Assembly (NCBI GenBank): GCA_011316305.1
Contig: SAUG01000140.1
Coordinates: 1-64,000, forward strand
DNA: 64,000 nt
Direction of reading: 5' to 3'
From: Rusavskia elegans
Taxonomy: Eukaryota > Ascomycota > Lecanoromycetes > Teloschistales > Teloschistaceae
Shown here: piece by piece, positions 10,889 through 21,543 of the stretch
How positions within the stretch are numbered: position 1 is the stretch's first letter
Layout of the letters: each line of letters begins with the position of its first letter
Notes under the pieces: model-generated
Databases searched by the model: none
Seen by the model: the letters and a program-made list of their open reading frames with translations, nothing else
Told to the model about the DNA's origin: nothing
Translations under genes and position numbers: made by a program

Positions 10889-12676
10889 TCACCCCTCCCT
10901 CAAAAGCCTAACCCTCCACCCCTTCGCCGTCACCGCCTCCGCCCTCCGATCCTCTCCCAACTCAAAAACAAAAAGCCCCACCGCGATTCCTCCATAAGTG
11001 CCAACATCAGCAGCCAACCAATCAAAAGCCACACCCAGTTGAACCGAAAACAATCCCGGTACCCCCGTCCCCGTCTGCACGGGTGAAGTCCTGAATGCCG
11101 TTTGCTTCGTCGCAGCATCTTGAATGCTAGGAAGAAGCCTCACGAGAGCACTACCTCCGAAAGCTCCAGCGGCGAGGACATCGGTGCCATTACTGACGAA
11201 GGAGGTGAGAACGAGGCCAGGCTTGGCGAACTCGGTTTCGTTCAGGGAAACAGTAAGTGTGGTGTTCAGCCCCTGTTCATCAACCGTGTAGGTGCCCACG
11301 AAGTTGGCGTTGGCTTCGGCTTCCGCCTGGCGAAGTAGAGCGGGTACAATTGTTTCGGTGATGAGGTCGGCGAGTATAGGTGTCACGATCGATCGTTCGG
11401 GGATCGAGCTTGCACCCAAAACGCTGAAACCTGCATTGAAGTCTGGGAGGAGAACGATAAAGCCGCCGTATGCGCCCGAATCACCCCATTTGGTGTAGAT
11501 GTCTGTGACGATGCCTGAGGGCTCATGAAGGTAGCGGTAGATTTCCCAGGGGCGCCCGATGCCGTACTGGAGGTTTGCCGTAAAGGTGACGGGTTTCATC
11601 CATCGACGTGTTTGCTCTGGAGGAAGGAGAGTGGAGTTCAGCAGGGCGACACCCCATTTTGCGAGATCGTTGGTTGTGGAGAAGATACCGCCGGAGGGAA
11701 TAGTGACTTCGGGCACTTCTTCCGGGCGCAGATAGCCGTTGGAGACGTCTCCAGGGATGACATGTTTGTTCCAGGTGGAATTGTCGGGCGGGGGCCGGGA
11801 GGAGGAAGAAGTCATGTTGAGGGGCGTGAAGATGCTATCGTGATAGATGTCGAGCATATTCTTGTTGGTAATATTGCCGATTGCGAGGCCAAGGAGCATA
11901 AAGCCGAAATCGGTATATTGGGGGCTCGTCCAGGGAAGGAAGGTTGGGGGACGGGCTTGCGCACCCTTGGCGTATTCGTTGCCCGGGCAATTTATGTTGG
12001 TGGTATTTGCGCATGGAGGGACGGCTATTGGATCGGAGATATTCAAGGGAGGTAGGCCATATGTGCCCACTGGATCAGGATCGATATAGAGGTAGTCACT
12101 ACCATCGATTGGTGCTACGTCTCTTGGGGTACCAGCCAAGTGAGAGCAGAGGGCAGCCAGGGTGACTTGTTCCCAGTGGATGGTGTTCACTGGATCCTCT
12201 TTTCCGGGGTTTTCTTGAGCATACTCTGCGAGCGATGGAACAAACTCTGTGATGGGGCGATCCCAATCTCCAGCGTGTAGATTTAGCTCGCCGGCGTAGG
12301 CTGTGGCAAGCTTGGAGATGCTCGCAACCCGGTAAATGCTGTCGCCATCGACGTCGGTTATGCCCACGGTGGAATTGGCGACTTCGGCAGAGGTGTAATG
12401 GTACTGGAGCGATTCGGCAGCGGTAGCGTCGTGTATGGAGAACATTCCCAGAGAGAATGTAAGATTCTTCAGGCCGGCAGGGCCTCTTAGTTCACGGCTC
12501 GGATCTTGTAGGTAAGTCTCAAGCGTCGAAGTGACATTCTTCCAAGCGGCAGACACATGACTTTGTTCGCTTGTCAAGTCTTGAGGGAATGGGTAGGTCG
12601 GGCCCAGGAAATCGGCATGGATTCCAGAGGCAGACAATGATACAAGAAGGAATATGTTACACAGAGAACACATCAT
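10889..12676 (-). CDS. Secreted beta-lactamase-like serine hydrolase
   Basis: A 595-residue single-exon protein with a hydrophobic signal peptide (MMCSLCNIFLLVSLSASGIHA). The catalytic S-x-x-K of the class C beta-lactamase/penicillin-binding fold is visible as VASISKLATAY (Ser119, Lys122), preceded by DGDSIYR. A tyrosine in SPQYTDFGFMLLG fits the second motif of this family. Many N-glycosylation sequons suggest secretion. In fungi, proteins of this fold include esterases, lactamases, D-aminopeptidases and acyltransferases such as LovD, so the substrate cannot be named. It is separated from the gene cluster by two other genes, and the signal peptide argues against a cytosolic LovD-like role. 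Confidence 0.8.
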   Translation of the reverse strand: MMCSLCNIFLLVSLSASGIHADFLGPTYPFPQDLTSEQSHVSAAWKNVTSTLETYLQDPSRELRGPAGLKNLTFSLGMFSIHDATAAESLQYHYTSAEVANSTVGITDVDGDSIYRVASISKLATAYAGELNLHAGDWDRPITEFVPSLAEYAQENPGKEDPVNTIHWEQVTLAALCSHLAGTPRDVAPIDGSDYLYIDPDPVGTYGLPPLNISDPIAVPPCANTTNINCPGNEYAKGAQARPPTFLPWTSPQYTDFGFMLLGLAIGNITNKNMLDIYHDSIFTPLNMTSSSSRPPPDNSTWNKHVIPGDVSNGYLRPEEVPEVTIPSGGIFSTTNDLAKWGVALLNSTLLPPEQTRRWMKPVTFTANLQYGIGRPWEIYRYLHEPSGIVTDIYTKWGDSGAYGGFIVLLPDFNAGFSVLGASSIPERSIVTPILADLITETIVPALLRQAEAEANANFVGTYTVDEQGLNTTLTVSLNETEFAKPGLVLTSFVSNGTDVLAAGAFGGSALVRLLPSIQDAATKQTAFRTSPVQTGTGVPGLFSVQLGVAFDWLAADVGTYGGIAVGLFVFELGEDRRAEAVTAKGWRVRLLREG

Positions 12677-13658
12677 GGTGTTGGAAGCTGGAAGACTGGG
12701 AGTATGCAGAGAACTCTCTGTGTTAGAACCTAGGCAGAGTAATATGAACTATATATGCTCATGCTCATGCTCCAGCTGATGTCAACAGCAGTGGTAACCA
12801 TTCGGCTAGACCGCATTTGGTTATACACACCGCTGCAAGCTTGACAGTGTATGATCCACGAGAGGTAGTAGTACTCAGCCTTGTCCATGGCTTGGGTTGA
12901 GAGCGCGTCAGTAATTAGTGCTGATCTGTATAGTATTTTAGTCTCTTCTCATTTTATCTTTGCCATTGCTGCAGCCTTGTGCGTGATGGCGGAGGACGGA
13001 CGACGGGCTACCAGGTGGAATCGCGGGTCCCCTGCATTTTTTTGTTGATCTATAGCCAGGCTAGAGATAGGCAGCATTAAGGGAACAACAATAATTCGGG
13101 GGTACACTCGTATTTTGTTAGCTGTCGGCAGTCAAGACTGGCGGTCAATTACTCTACATTGCTGATGGTACAACTCGGGATGGGGATGATCTTATATGCG
13201 AACATAAAAGTTGGCACATTGAGAATGCATAAGTAGCAGTGGACCCCAGAGCAAATCGAGATCAGAAGTTGAGTCAGTATGTCGACCTGCTGTCATACGC
13301 CGGATTATTGTAGCGAATCATGCATTTGCATTGAGTATGACAGGAAGAAATGTCCAGTCATTAAAATAGAGTAAGCTTCTCACTTGGCACTACCTTAGTC
13401 GCACTGACATGATTGGTGCTCCGCTAGAGCGGCGCGTACCACCCGAAACGGCTAGACTGAAAATGACATGTCATCTTACCGTAACGATCAACACCCGATA
13501 CTTGGCTGGCGGGGGCTGAGCCTCGAGGCTCATTCACATGCTCATGATGAGTCACTGTCTGTTTGAACGTTCCTTTTCCACATCTTTCTACCAAATCCTC
13601 CGCGCCTGAAGCTCATCTGCGAAATAACCTCCCCATTATACCCAACTCACAATCCATC
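12677..13658. other. Intergenic divergent promoter region
   Basis: Separates the minus-strand serine hydrolase and the plus-strand tubby-like gene. Nothing beyond general promoter DNA is recognised. Confidence 0.5.
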
Positions 13659-14342
13659 ATGGAGCACCCCTCACTGCCCCCTGAGACCAACTACAACGAA
13701 ACCCTCCAAGTCGACTTCACATGGTCGAAATTCAAATCCCACATAACCACCGTCGCCGACCCCTCAAAGCCACTCTACATCGTCGACTACAGCACCATCA
13801 AAAAAGAATGCATTCTCGTTTCCTCCGCCGCGACAGGCGCCAGAATCGGCACCGGCACCCTGCACATCTTCTCCATCAACCCGAACTTCAAACTCCACGG
13901 CCGCAAAGGCACACTCAAAGCTCTCAGCCGCTGGAAAACATCCTACACCCACCTCTCATACGCCTTCGCCGCTTCCCCGAACGGACCCCCCGCAACCATG
14001 ACATGGACCGGCAATTCGGATTTCAAGACGTGGGATTTCGTGTGCCTGGACGAGCACCAAATGCCCGTCGCCAAACTCAAGGCGAATTGGTGGTATTTGA
14101 AGAAGGTCGGGTATATCGAGTTCTTGGGAGATCGAGCGATATCCGAGGCGGCTAGGGATGAGATTGTTGTGACGGGGCTGACGATAATGTATTGTATGTT
14201 GCTCCGGACCATGAGTCTTCCGGCGTTGTTTGGTGCCGTCTTTGCTCGCCCGGGTCCTATCAAGGGTGGTCCAGCAGGGCAATCACAGCCCAATGGGGTG
14301 CCGGCGCAGACGGAGCAGGCGCTTGCTGGGAAGCAGGATTGA
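13659..14342 (+). CDS. Tubby C-terminal-like (LURP-one-related) protein
   Basis: A single-exon protein of 227 residues from the ATG at 13659 (MEHPSLPPETNYNE). The body alternates short strands with polar turns (LYIVDYSTIKKECILVSS, ARIGTGTLHIFS, MTWTGNSDFKTWDFVCLDE, MPVAKLKANWWYLKKVGYIE) in the pattern of the tubby/LURP-one phospholipid-scramblase-like barrel common in ascomycete genomes. A conserved-looking helix follows (ISEAARDEIVVTGLTIMYCMLLR), as usual at the end of this fold, then a disordered Gly/Gln/Pro tail. A longer in-frame start at 13563 exists, but its extra residues look like leader sequence. Function of the fungal members is unknown; some members of the wider fold bind membrane phosphoinositides. 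Confidence 0.68.
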   Translation: MEHPSLPPETNYNETLQVDFTWSKFKSHITTVADPSKPLYIVDYSTIKKECILVSSAATGARIGTGTLHIFSINPNFKLHGRKGTLKALSRWKTSYTHLSYAFAASPNGPPATMTWTGNSDFKTWDFVCLDEHQMPVAKLKANWWYLKKVGYIEFLGDRAISEAARDEIVVTGLTIMYCMLLRTMSLPALFGAVFARPGPIKGGPAGQSQPNGVPAQTEQALAGKQD

Positions 14343-14944
14343 GCATGGCCTGTGGATCGTCACAAGGAGCTGCTAATGAGATTGGCCTGCCTGTATTGTA
14401 AAGGACGAGGATGGCGTTTTCAGAATTGTTATGGGTGGAGAGTCGGCAACTAGGATGCCGGCGCCCCCGTTTTGTAATCTAAGCGTGGCCGATATTTAGT
14501 AGCTTCTTCGCTGCTTTGCAACTACCTCGATCAACTCTTTCGAAATATTCCGGTTCTTTGAGAACGAGGAGATCAACATCCTGTCACGGGGTTGAGGTGC
14601 AGGTACATTGTCCAGTGCCTTGATGTATGGAAAGGTTTCCAGATATTCTGTATCCACTGCAAATCCGTGGGGGTGAGATCATGAATGTGGTCATGGATTA
14701 TATAGAGAAGGATTAAAAATTAGATTAGAATCTAGCTCCAATAATAATGTTCTTATTCAGAATCCGCTAGGAACTAAACTATATTCGATAGATGCTAACA
14801 AATATACGTAGTTAGTTCCACCTATTTGTGTAAGTTCGGACTTTACCCTGCAGATCCTCTCAATCAGGGGTTGTACTAGATGACTGTCAATATTCCTCAT
14901 TATTTTCGATCTAACACAAAGCATTGATGTTCTGGAACTCCAGT
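14343..14944. other. Intergenic region between convergent genes
   Basis: AT-rich towards 14700-14900. No gene or structured repeat recognised. Confidence 0.5.
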
Positions 14945-16907
14945 TCAAGCCTTGCATAGACGGCCTTCGCTATCCCATTCAAACTGATCAAAGCCGACAG
15001 ACGTAATGCCGTAGAAAAAGCCCGAGGGATCGACCTTCTTCTTGATGTCCTCCAGCCTCTCGTACGTGCCTGCGTAGAAAGACTTCTTGATATCCTTTTC
15101 CGCCCAGTTCGCCTCGTTCTTGTACGCTCCAGCGTCCGGAGCCGCGGCGTCGAAAATGGGAAGAATTTCGTTCATCAACTGATCCTGGAGCACCTGTGCC
15201 TCGGACCATGGGTACGAATTCGACCACCGTGTGCTGATCATCAGAGAGCTGTAGGCGTCGTTGAAATTCGGCTGGACCGCGTTGGGCGCAATAGGCGGGG
15301 CGGTACGATTGCGCAGGGAACTGAGGGCGTTGAGCGCTATCACGGCGTAGGAATAGCCACGGTCGGCGATAGCACGAAGAGCCGTGTCCAGGTCGGTGGT
15401 GTCGACATCCATAACCCTGCGCGGGACGAAACGACCGGCCATTGCAGCGCCGAATACCAAGCCTGTCAAGTGAGACTCGATCTCGGCCTTGTAGAGATCG
15501 TAGTAATTGTCCGCCTGGGCCAGCTTCATCCCAAGCGATTGGGCAGTCAGCTGCGAGCAGGACTTTGCAGTGAGCGCTTCAACAAGAGGCTGCAAGGAGG
15601 ACTGAAGCGAGTCGCTCGTTTGGCCAGGAGCCATCACGCCAGTCACGACCAACGTCTCATTCGTAAATCCATACTCGGCTACCATGCCCTGATCAAGGAG
15701 TGGCTTCAGTTGTTGGTGGAAAACGCTGACGGCATTCCAATACTGCTCGACGCCACCGGCCTGGCGGACACTGAATGAGAATGCTGCATTGGAGGTGACC
15801 TCGTTAGGAAAAACGCGTACTGTGGCCGAGAGTACCACGCCGTATGTACCCGCTCCTCCACCGGACAGAGCCCAGTAGAGATCTGCATTCTGCGTTGGTG
15901 TTGCCACGACACGCTCACCATCCGCGGTCACAATCTCCCATTCCAATACATTGTCGGCAGCGAAGCCGTATATTCCAGATAGATAACTATGCCCACCGCC
16001 TCCAAGATACCCGCCGGCCTATCAAGGCGTGTGTTAGCGTTACGAACGACCTTCCCAGGGCGTGGGAATAAGAGCAAGAATGTCTTACCATCTTGACGGT
16101 CGGGCATGAACCGCCCACAACAGTATAGCCCTGGGCCGATGCGTGACTCCCAGCGGCTGCACCCTCCGCACCCGACTGCACATGGAGTGCTGGCCCGTTA
16201 TAGTACGATGACGAATAGTTGTGTATGATCGTTGTTTCATTGTAGTTATGCATCCAAAGCGACAACGCCCCCTTCCCGGTGCTCTGGCCATAGAAGCTAA
16301 GCGCAGTCTCGGTCAGTATTTGGCAAAAGATGTAATGATGACATGAGTTGACTCACTCGTGCCCAGAGTTTTTGATTACCAAGCGGATGTTGTGTTTTTG
16401 GGCGAAACTTATACCTGCCCTGACGTCGTCGATGGAGCGGACGTCGATCGAGTAAGAGGCATAGCTCCCCAGAACGCATCTCGCAGAACTAGAGGTGAAG
16501 GGTGTGCAGGTGTTGTTCTGAAAGTACAATGCCAAAAACTCTGCAGGTCGAGGCACACTGGGACCAAACGTCAGTGAAGTAATCATCGTGCTAATATATC
16601 AAGTTCGGGCCGCGTACCCAAGCTGTGCAAGACCCCAATTCGTTGTCACCTCGTTGCACTTGGCTTCATCGTAGTTTGGGTAATGGCAAACAGATCCAAC
16701 AGGCACCGTAGCAATCAAACGTCCATTAACTGTCCGGTTTAGCTGATACCAAAGCTGTGGCTGCGGCCAGCCAGCGTCTCCAGGTATATATCTGCAATGT
16801 AGCGCTGTCTGGGTAGCTGTAGAAGTCTCTGAACCGAGTACGGCCTGGGGGATTTCTGCTGTTAGGGCCCGAAATGCGAGAGCCGTTGTGATCGCTCGAA
16901 GAAGCAT
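14945..16907 (-). CDS. Secreted FAD-linked oxidase (BBE-type, VAO superfamily)
   Basis: Four exons (16907-16618, 16557-16357, 16296-16089, 16018-14945) join in phase to 590 residues. A signal peptide opens the protein (MLLRAITTALAFRALTA). The FAD-binding PCMH domain is clear: LVIKNSGHDFYGQSTGKGAL, then VVGGSCPTV and AGGYLGGGGHS. The C-terminal BBE segment is present (LEDIKKKVDPSGFFYG). The histidine in SGHDF is the usual site of covalent FAD attachment. The family oxidises alcohols, amines or sugars, and many members sit in natural-product clusters. It lies about 2.1 kb before the regulator gene and points away from it, so membership in the cluster is possible but unproven. Confidence 0.83.
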
Positions 16908-18736
16908 GGTGCCTGCCAGTTTGCTCGAGGTCGGCAGAAGCAAAGAAGACGGACAAGAAAGTTGACGCGTTTGTATCGTTAGGCATCGGCGGACTTGAGC
17001 TACACATACTTCGGATAATATAGGACATACCACCTATCTGTCCCGGCCCTGCCTCTTACGTCCGGTACTAGGAGAAGTTCAAATTGGATTGGTTTGGTCA
17101 GTATAACAAACCTCGATATGACGATACAACAATTGCGCAGGATCAGTATCGTTGCAAAGAAAAATCCTAATAGCGGAGCAGCCTAAAAAGGTAAGTAGAC
17201 CCACCTAATACGATAGCGAGTCAGATGTATATATTTTGTCAGGTATCAGTCAAATTTTGGTAATATTAGATATCGCAAAAATGCTAAAGCTCGGCCTAGT
17301 GTATGAAAATATCGCCGGAAAATTTGGCCAGTCCGTAAAAAGTACACCGCAAAATATCTCTATTTGAATAGGAAAAATTGGAAAGTCTGGGCTTCTATAT
17401 CGTTACATCGAGGCATCGTCACGTACAAGGATTCTTATCTTGAAGCCTAGTTGTAAGCCGCGTTTGAATCTCCGTCGGGTTGCGTCGTTGGTCCGGGCGC
17501 AACACTGTATGTAGCTATCGCATCGGCCTTCCGCTTTGATCAGATGCCGCGTCCTCCGTGATGTTCTCGCCCGAAGGATCTTAGCTGCGCAGGGTCCACA
17601 CCCAATTCCCACAGCGCTTGGCGACATTGTAACCGTTCTATCCGTACCTCACCGCCATTCCAATTTCGCTGACCATTATACAGGCTCATGCCCACCATTT
17701 TTTTCCCTACCGATCCATTCATACCCCATTAAGGTTATTAGCCCACCAGAAGTGGATCTCGTGAGCCAGTCCTTGCTGTACAACTAGAGCCAACAGATTC
17801 AGAATCGGGGCTAATGACTGGCCAAAACATTTGAACCCAGAATCCAAAGCACAGATATACTATATTGTAGATCGGTCGGGTAAGACGAAGATTCTGCCAG
17901 TTAATAGGCACCAGCAGAATGAGGTGAATACCAATCTGTTGACGCTGGGGCCACAACCGGAAGCTAACTTCGACATCATCACATTTCACCTCTTATACTG
18001 TAGTACCCGTTCAAACAAAAGACAACAATGCCTGTATTGCCTCGGAACACCTGGATGGATAAAGCGATTGCCCGGAGTGTCTCGGGAGCGTGAGATCATA
18101 CCGCGAGATGACGGCGACGATAGAGTTTAATGACTAAGCAATCTGGAGCCATAATCATGTAATAAGCTCGATGATGCCATCAGGATTTATATTGCTCCCT
18201 CAATCCTCGCGCTCCCTCGCGCTCCCGAGACATTCCGGCGCTTGCCAGATTCGAAGAGCACCACCAGCCTCAAGGAAGGTGGCTTGAGGCCCACGTGGGT
18301 ATGACCGTGTTCCGGGCCCTCCCTCGCATGTTCCCGTCTCCACCAACCCCACCTTGCCGGCCGCCTCCCCCCTCCTTCTTTCCCAACCTTGACATCTTGG
18401 CAGCGCACGTTGAAGCTTACATCATCAGACTGGTTTTCTACTGCTGACTTTCGTACACGAGGGTCCATGAGCGATTCATGCAACGGATGTACGGTCAGCT
18501 TCTTCGTCCATGCGATCGCTTACGTTTGGATTTTCGCCACTCAATTGTGCATGAAAGGAAAGAAAGGTTGGATGATGATCAATCATCTCTGTCAGTCAGG
18601 AAAACCAACAATCTCGCGCATGATAGGGCAAGAGCAAGGGCAAGGAATTCCAAAGACCCTGACCCCGAATCCTATCGCCAGTAGCTGTCGTTGTAAGCCG
18701 AGTAGCATAGATCTGGCGTTATTGTGTGTCATATCT
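16908..18736. other. Gene-free region between FAD oxidase and regulator
   Basis: About 1.8 kb without a supported gene. Around 17280-17400 a short plus-strand stretch reads like a degraded helix-turn-helix of a transposase (ARPSVYENIAGKFGQSVKS, then stops), too weak to call. The rest shows nothing I can name. Confidence 0.4.
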
Positions 18737-18874
18737 CCGTTGCAGCCGGTAGGATTTCGCTGACGTTGAGATCCACTGTATACCGTTGCAGCCGTAAGGA
18801 TTTCGCTGACGTTGCCATCTACTGTACACCGTTGCAGCCGGTTGGATTTCGCTGACGTTACCAATTACTGTACA
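18737..18874 (+). repeat. Three 46-bp tandem repeats upstream of the regulator gene
   Basis: Units start at 18737, 18783 and 18829 with an exact 46-bp period. Each has a fixed first part, ccgttgcagcc then ggatttcgctgacgtt, and a more variable end, then tactgtaca or similar. Every copy keeps TGACGT, the core half-site of ATF/CREB-type bZIP factors, and CCGTTGCAGCC. The array ends about 155 bp before the regulator's ATG, so it is placed to act as an upstream activating or repressing array. That role is inferred from position and conservation. Confidence 0.75.
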
Positions 18875-19028
18875 TCACTTCTCTGACCCTCAAACCATAT
18901 AGGTCCGGAGTGTATTTAACTCCTTGTGTGGTCAGTATCGCTACAACATTGCACTTTATCTGCTGCGGTGGCCTCTATCATTATTGTGGACTGCTTTGCA
19001 TTTAGCACGACGCCTTGGACTTCTTATC

Positions 19029-20457
19029 ATGTTTGGCACGCTGGTCTCGACCGACTTTGACCGAGAGACCCTGGAGTACATTGAGAACCCAGATCCTGTT
19101 GCTGCAGTCAGCCGTAACATCCAAGACAAGATACGTATCGCTTGTATATCTTGCCGCTCCAGAAAGGTACGCTGTTCTGGAGGACGGAAAACATGCCAAA
19201 GATGCGTAGCGATGGGACTCAAGTGCGTGTATCCAGAAAATCAAGGGCGGAATAAACGGCAGGAAACCCAAAAGAGCCGTCGGGCAGTAAGTAACGAACG
19301 ATGTCATGGTCCCGAGATCGAGTCGCTGACGCACTACATTCAAACAGGCGATGCAACGTAATGCAAACGTCTCGACCCGGAATGTATCTGATGAAGCAGA
19401 GCCTTCCGCCAGGAACGGCCAGGTGAATTACGGCGAAGAATTAGTATTGGACGACTTGCACGACAACACGTTCGACGACAGCTGCATCGACGAGGCTCTG
19501 TTTTCGCCTTGGATTATGGATAGTCCCATGCAGCATAGCCCAGACGGCGGATCGAGCTCGAGCGATATTGGCAATCCAACTTGTAGGTACTTGGTTCTCC
19601 AAATGTCCTAGGCCCACCTGATTGACATGACAGCCAACGTTGACCTCACAACAAGCGAATTTCCTTTTCAAGCAAGGAGTCGCAGTACCACAGTGGCGTC
19701 GCCTGGCCAGCTTCCGGAACTATCGACGGCAGACACGTCCTTGACGTCGCTACTCAGCCTGTCGGTTACGGACAGCGCAGGCGATGTGGAATCTTGGGAA
19801 GGACCTCACACGGCACATGGCGACATCGCTTGGGCGATGAATGCCGATGGACACGGTACGGCAGGCTCGACACCAGAACCGCTATCTCTGGAGCCTTGGG
19901 GCAAAACACGCGCAGAATCCGACAGCTGCTGCTGCCTGCTGAACTCCATATCTTTTCTCGAGAGACTGGCCTCCAGATCTGCTTCGCGCGACAACCGTAT
20001 CGACCTATTACTCGCCGATGTTCGCAATTGCATTGAAACCTTGGCGATATTCATAGCGTGTGAGAGATGTGCGGCTCGAGTAGAGCAGAGCATGTTGCTC
20101 GCTATGGCGGCCCGGCAAATAAGCGTCATCTTCGGGAAATCGGCCGACTGTTACAAGGCCATGCATCTGTGTGGCCTTGGCGACACAAACTCATCTCAGC
20201 AGAAACCCGAGCTTTATGCCTCTACTGGTCCCGTCGACATTTCCGTGTCAACATATCGCGTCAACCGACGTGAGAGGCTGTACCTGCTTGAAACTCTGGT
20301 GGCTCTCCAGATTGTAGAGTTCCAGCAGCACCTCAAAACAATCAAGTCCCGACATCGCAATTGGTCAAATCAAGGCCAAACGGAGGTTTTGATTGAAGCA
20401 GAAAACAATATCAAGTTAGCACAAGTTGCTATCAGCAGTGTGACGGTTGTTCAATAG
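19029..20457 (+). CDS. Zn2Cys6 pathway regulator, AflR-like
   Basis: Exons 19029-19286, 19348-19582 and 19634-20457 join in phase to 438 residues. The binuclear zinc cluster is canonical, with cysteines at 39, 42, 49, 56, 59 and 66 (C-x2-C-x6-C-x6-C-x2-C-x6-C), preceded by RIACISCRSRKVRC and followed by a basic linker. A Ser/Asp-rich middle is followed by a helical C-terminal region (LLNSISFLERLASRSASRDN, then IETLAIFIACERCAARVEQS) resembling the AflR-type C-terminal domain. Such proteins usually switch on the cluster in which they sit. The gene lies at the left edge of the cluster behind a triple tandem repeat carrying bZIP-like cores, suggesting that its own expression is under global control. 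Confidence 0.87.
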
Positions 20458-21543
20458 CAGAAACAGTTCTATTCAGGCGTTATGCGGACGCTACCAGGCG
20501 GTTGTCTCTACAAGAGGGGTTTGGTGTTGTTGGCATTTCTGTAAGCTTGCAGTATTATAAAGGTAGAGTAGGCACTGATTGAATTATCTTAAGATCTATG
20601 TGCTGGAGAACCAATGCCAAGGCCACTATACCTAAGACACTGGTTTCCGTTAAGCGATTGGCCCCAAGTAAACCTCCTGAGCACCACCTGGATTACATAA
20701 TCAAACGCGATGCCTGAAGATACAACGGGTAATCTGGCAGATCTACTAGTAGATCTGCCACGTTTAATCTATTTCGAACTGGATTCTTTAAATTTACTTT
20801 TAATTTGATATTAGATTTACTTTTTTTTTTGCGTATATAATTGAATACAAGATATATAAATATCGAATTCAATATCAATTCAAATATTACAATCCTTCGC
20901 GATAAATAGATTTGAAATAATTAATATCGTAAAACAATATCAATTAATAAATCAATTTTATACGTTATTTCGTCTTGGCTAGAGAAAATCGTTACTAATT
21001 ATCTATCGTTTAATTTTTTTGATCGAAAATAGATAATTTGTTATGACGCGGTAATAGCAAGATAAAATGTGGTCAAAAAGGTTGATTTGCTATAAAGATT
21101 GCCTGTGTGGGCCCTAGATATCTGGAGAAATCACGTGATCTGATCCGATTAGGCCTAGATCAAGCAGGATTCTTGGCAGATTTTTGGCGCTCTCATTCTA
21201 CTCCATAATATAATTATAACACGCGGCATTCTATTTCAAATTAATTTATCCATTTTCTGTTGATTCGAAATTGAAATTGGAAAGCGATTTCTGACGCAGA
21301 TCTCCCGCCAACCGATTTGTATTTAGATGTGTTAGCTAACTAATTCCTTAGTAACGGCGGACGTGGATGATAATATGAATGGCTTGATTCGATTCGGCCC
21401 GTGGCTCGATCCGGTTCGGGCCGGAGGGCACCAGCGTGGGGATCGCTTCAGCCAGAAGCTGATCTGCGATTCATCCCATCCATTTTGTACGTCGTAATTA
21501 GTCTCAACCTTGCACCATCATCAGTGGTGCTGTGTGCGCCATC
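20458..21543. other. AT-rich gene-free region with palindrome
   Basis: From about 20780 to 21330 the DNA is strongly AT-rich, with long A or T runs and no usable reading frame, in keeping with a decayed, possibly RIP-mutated, mobile element. A perfect 26-bp palindrome lies at its left edge (20735-20760). The last 150 bp before 21544 are GC-richer and probably hold the transporter promoter. Confidence 0.5.
20735..20760. repeat. Perfect 26-bp palindrome
   Basis: The half-site tggcagatctact is followed directly by its reverse complement with no spacer. It could be a remnant of a transposon end, a dimer binding site or a chance hairpin. Confidence 0.7.

Noticed and set aside
10889..12676. LovD-like acyltransferase role for the beta-lactamase-fold protein
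   Set aside because: It has a secretion signal, many glycosylation sites, and is outside the cluster.
17281..17400. Possible transposase helix-turn-helix (ARPSVYENIAGKFG)
   Set aside because: Only about 25 residues before stops, no flanking inverted repeats found, so chance cannot be excluded.
21532..21543. Start of the exporter at 21532
   Set aside because: That codon is GTG; the first ATG in frame is 21544, and fungal genes rarely start with GTG.
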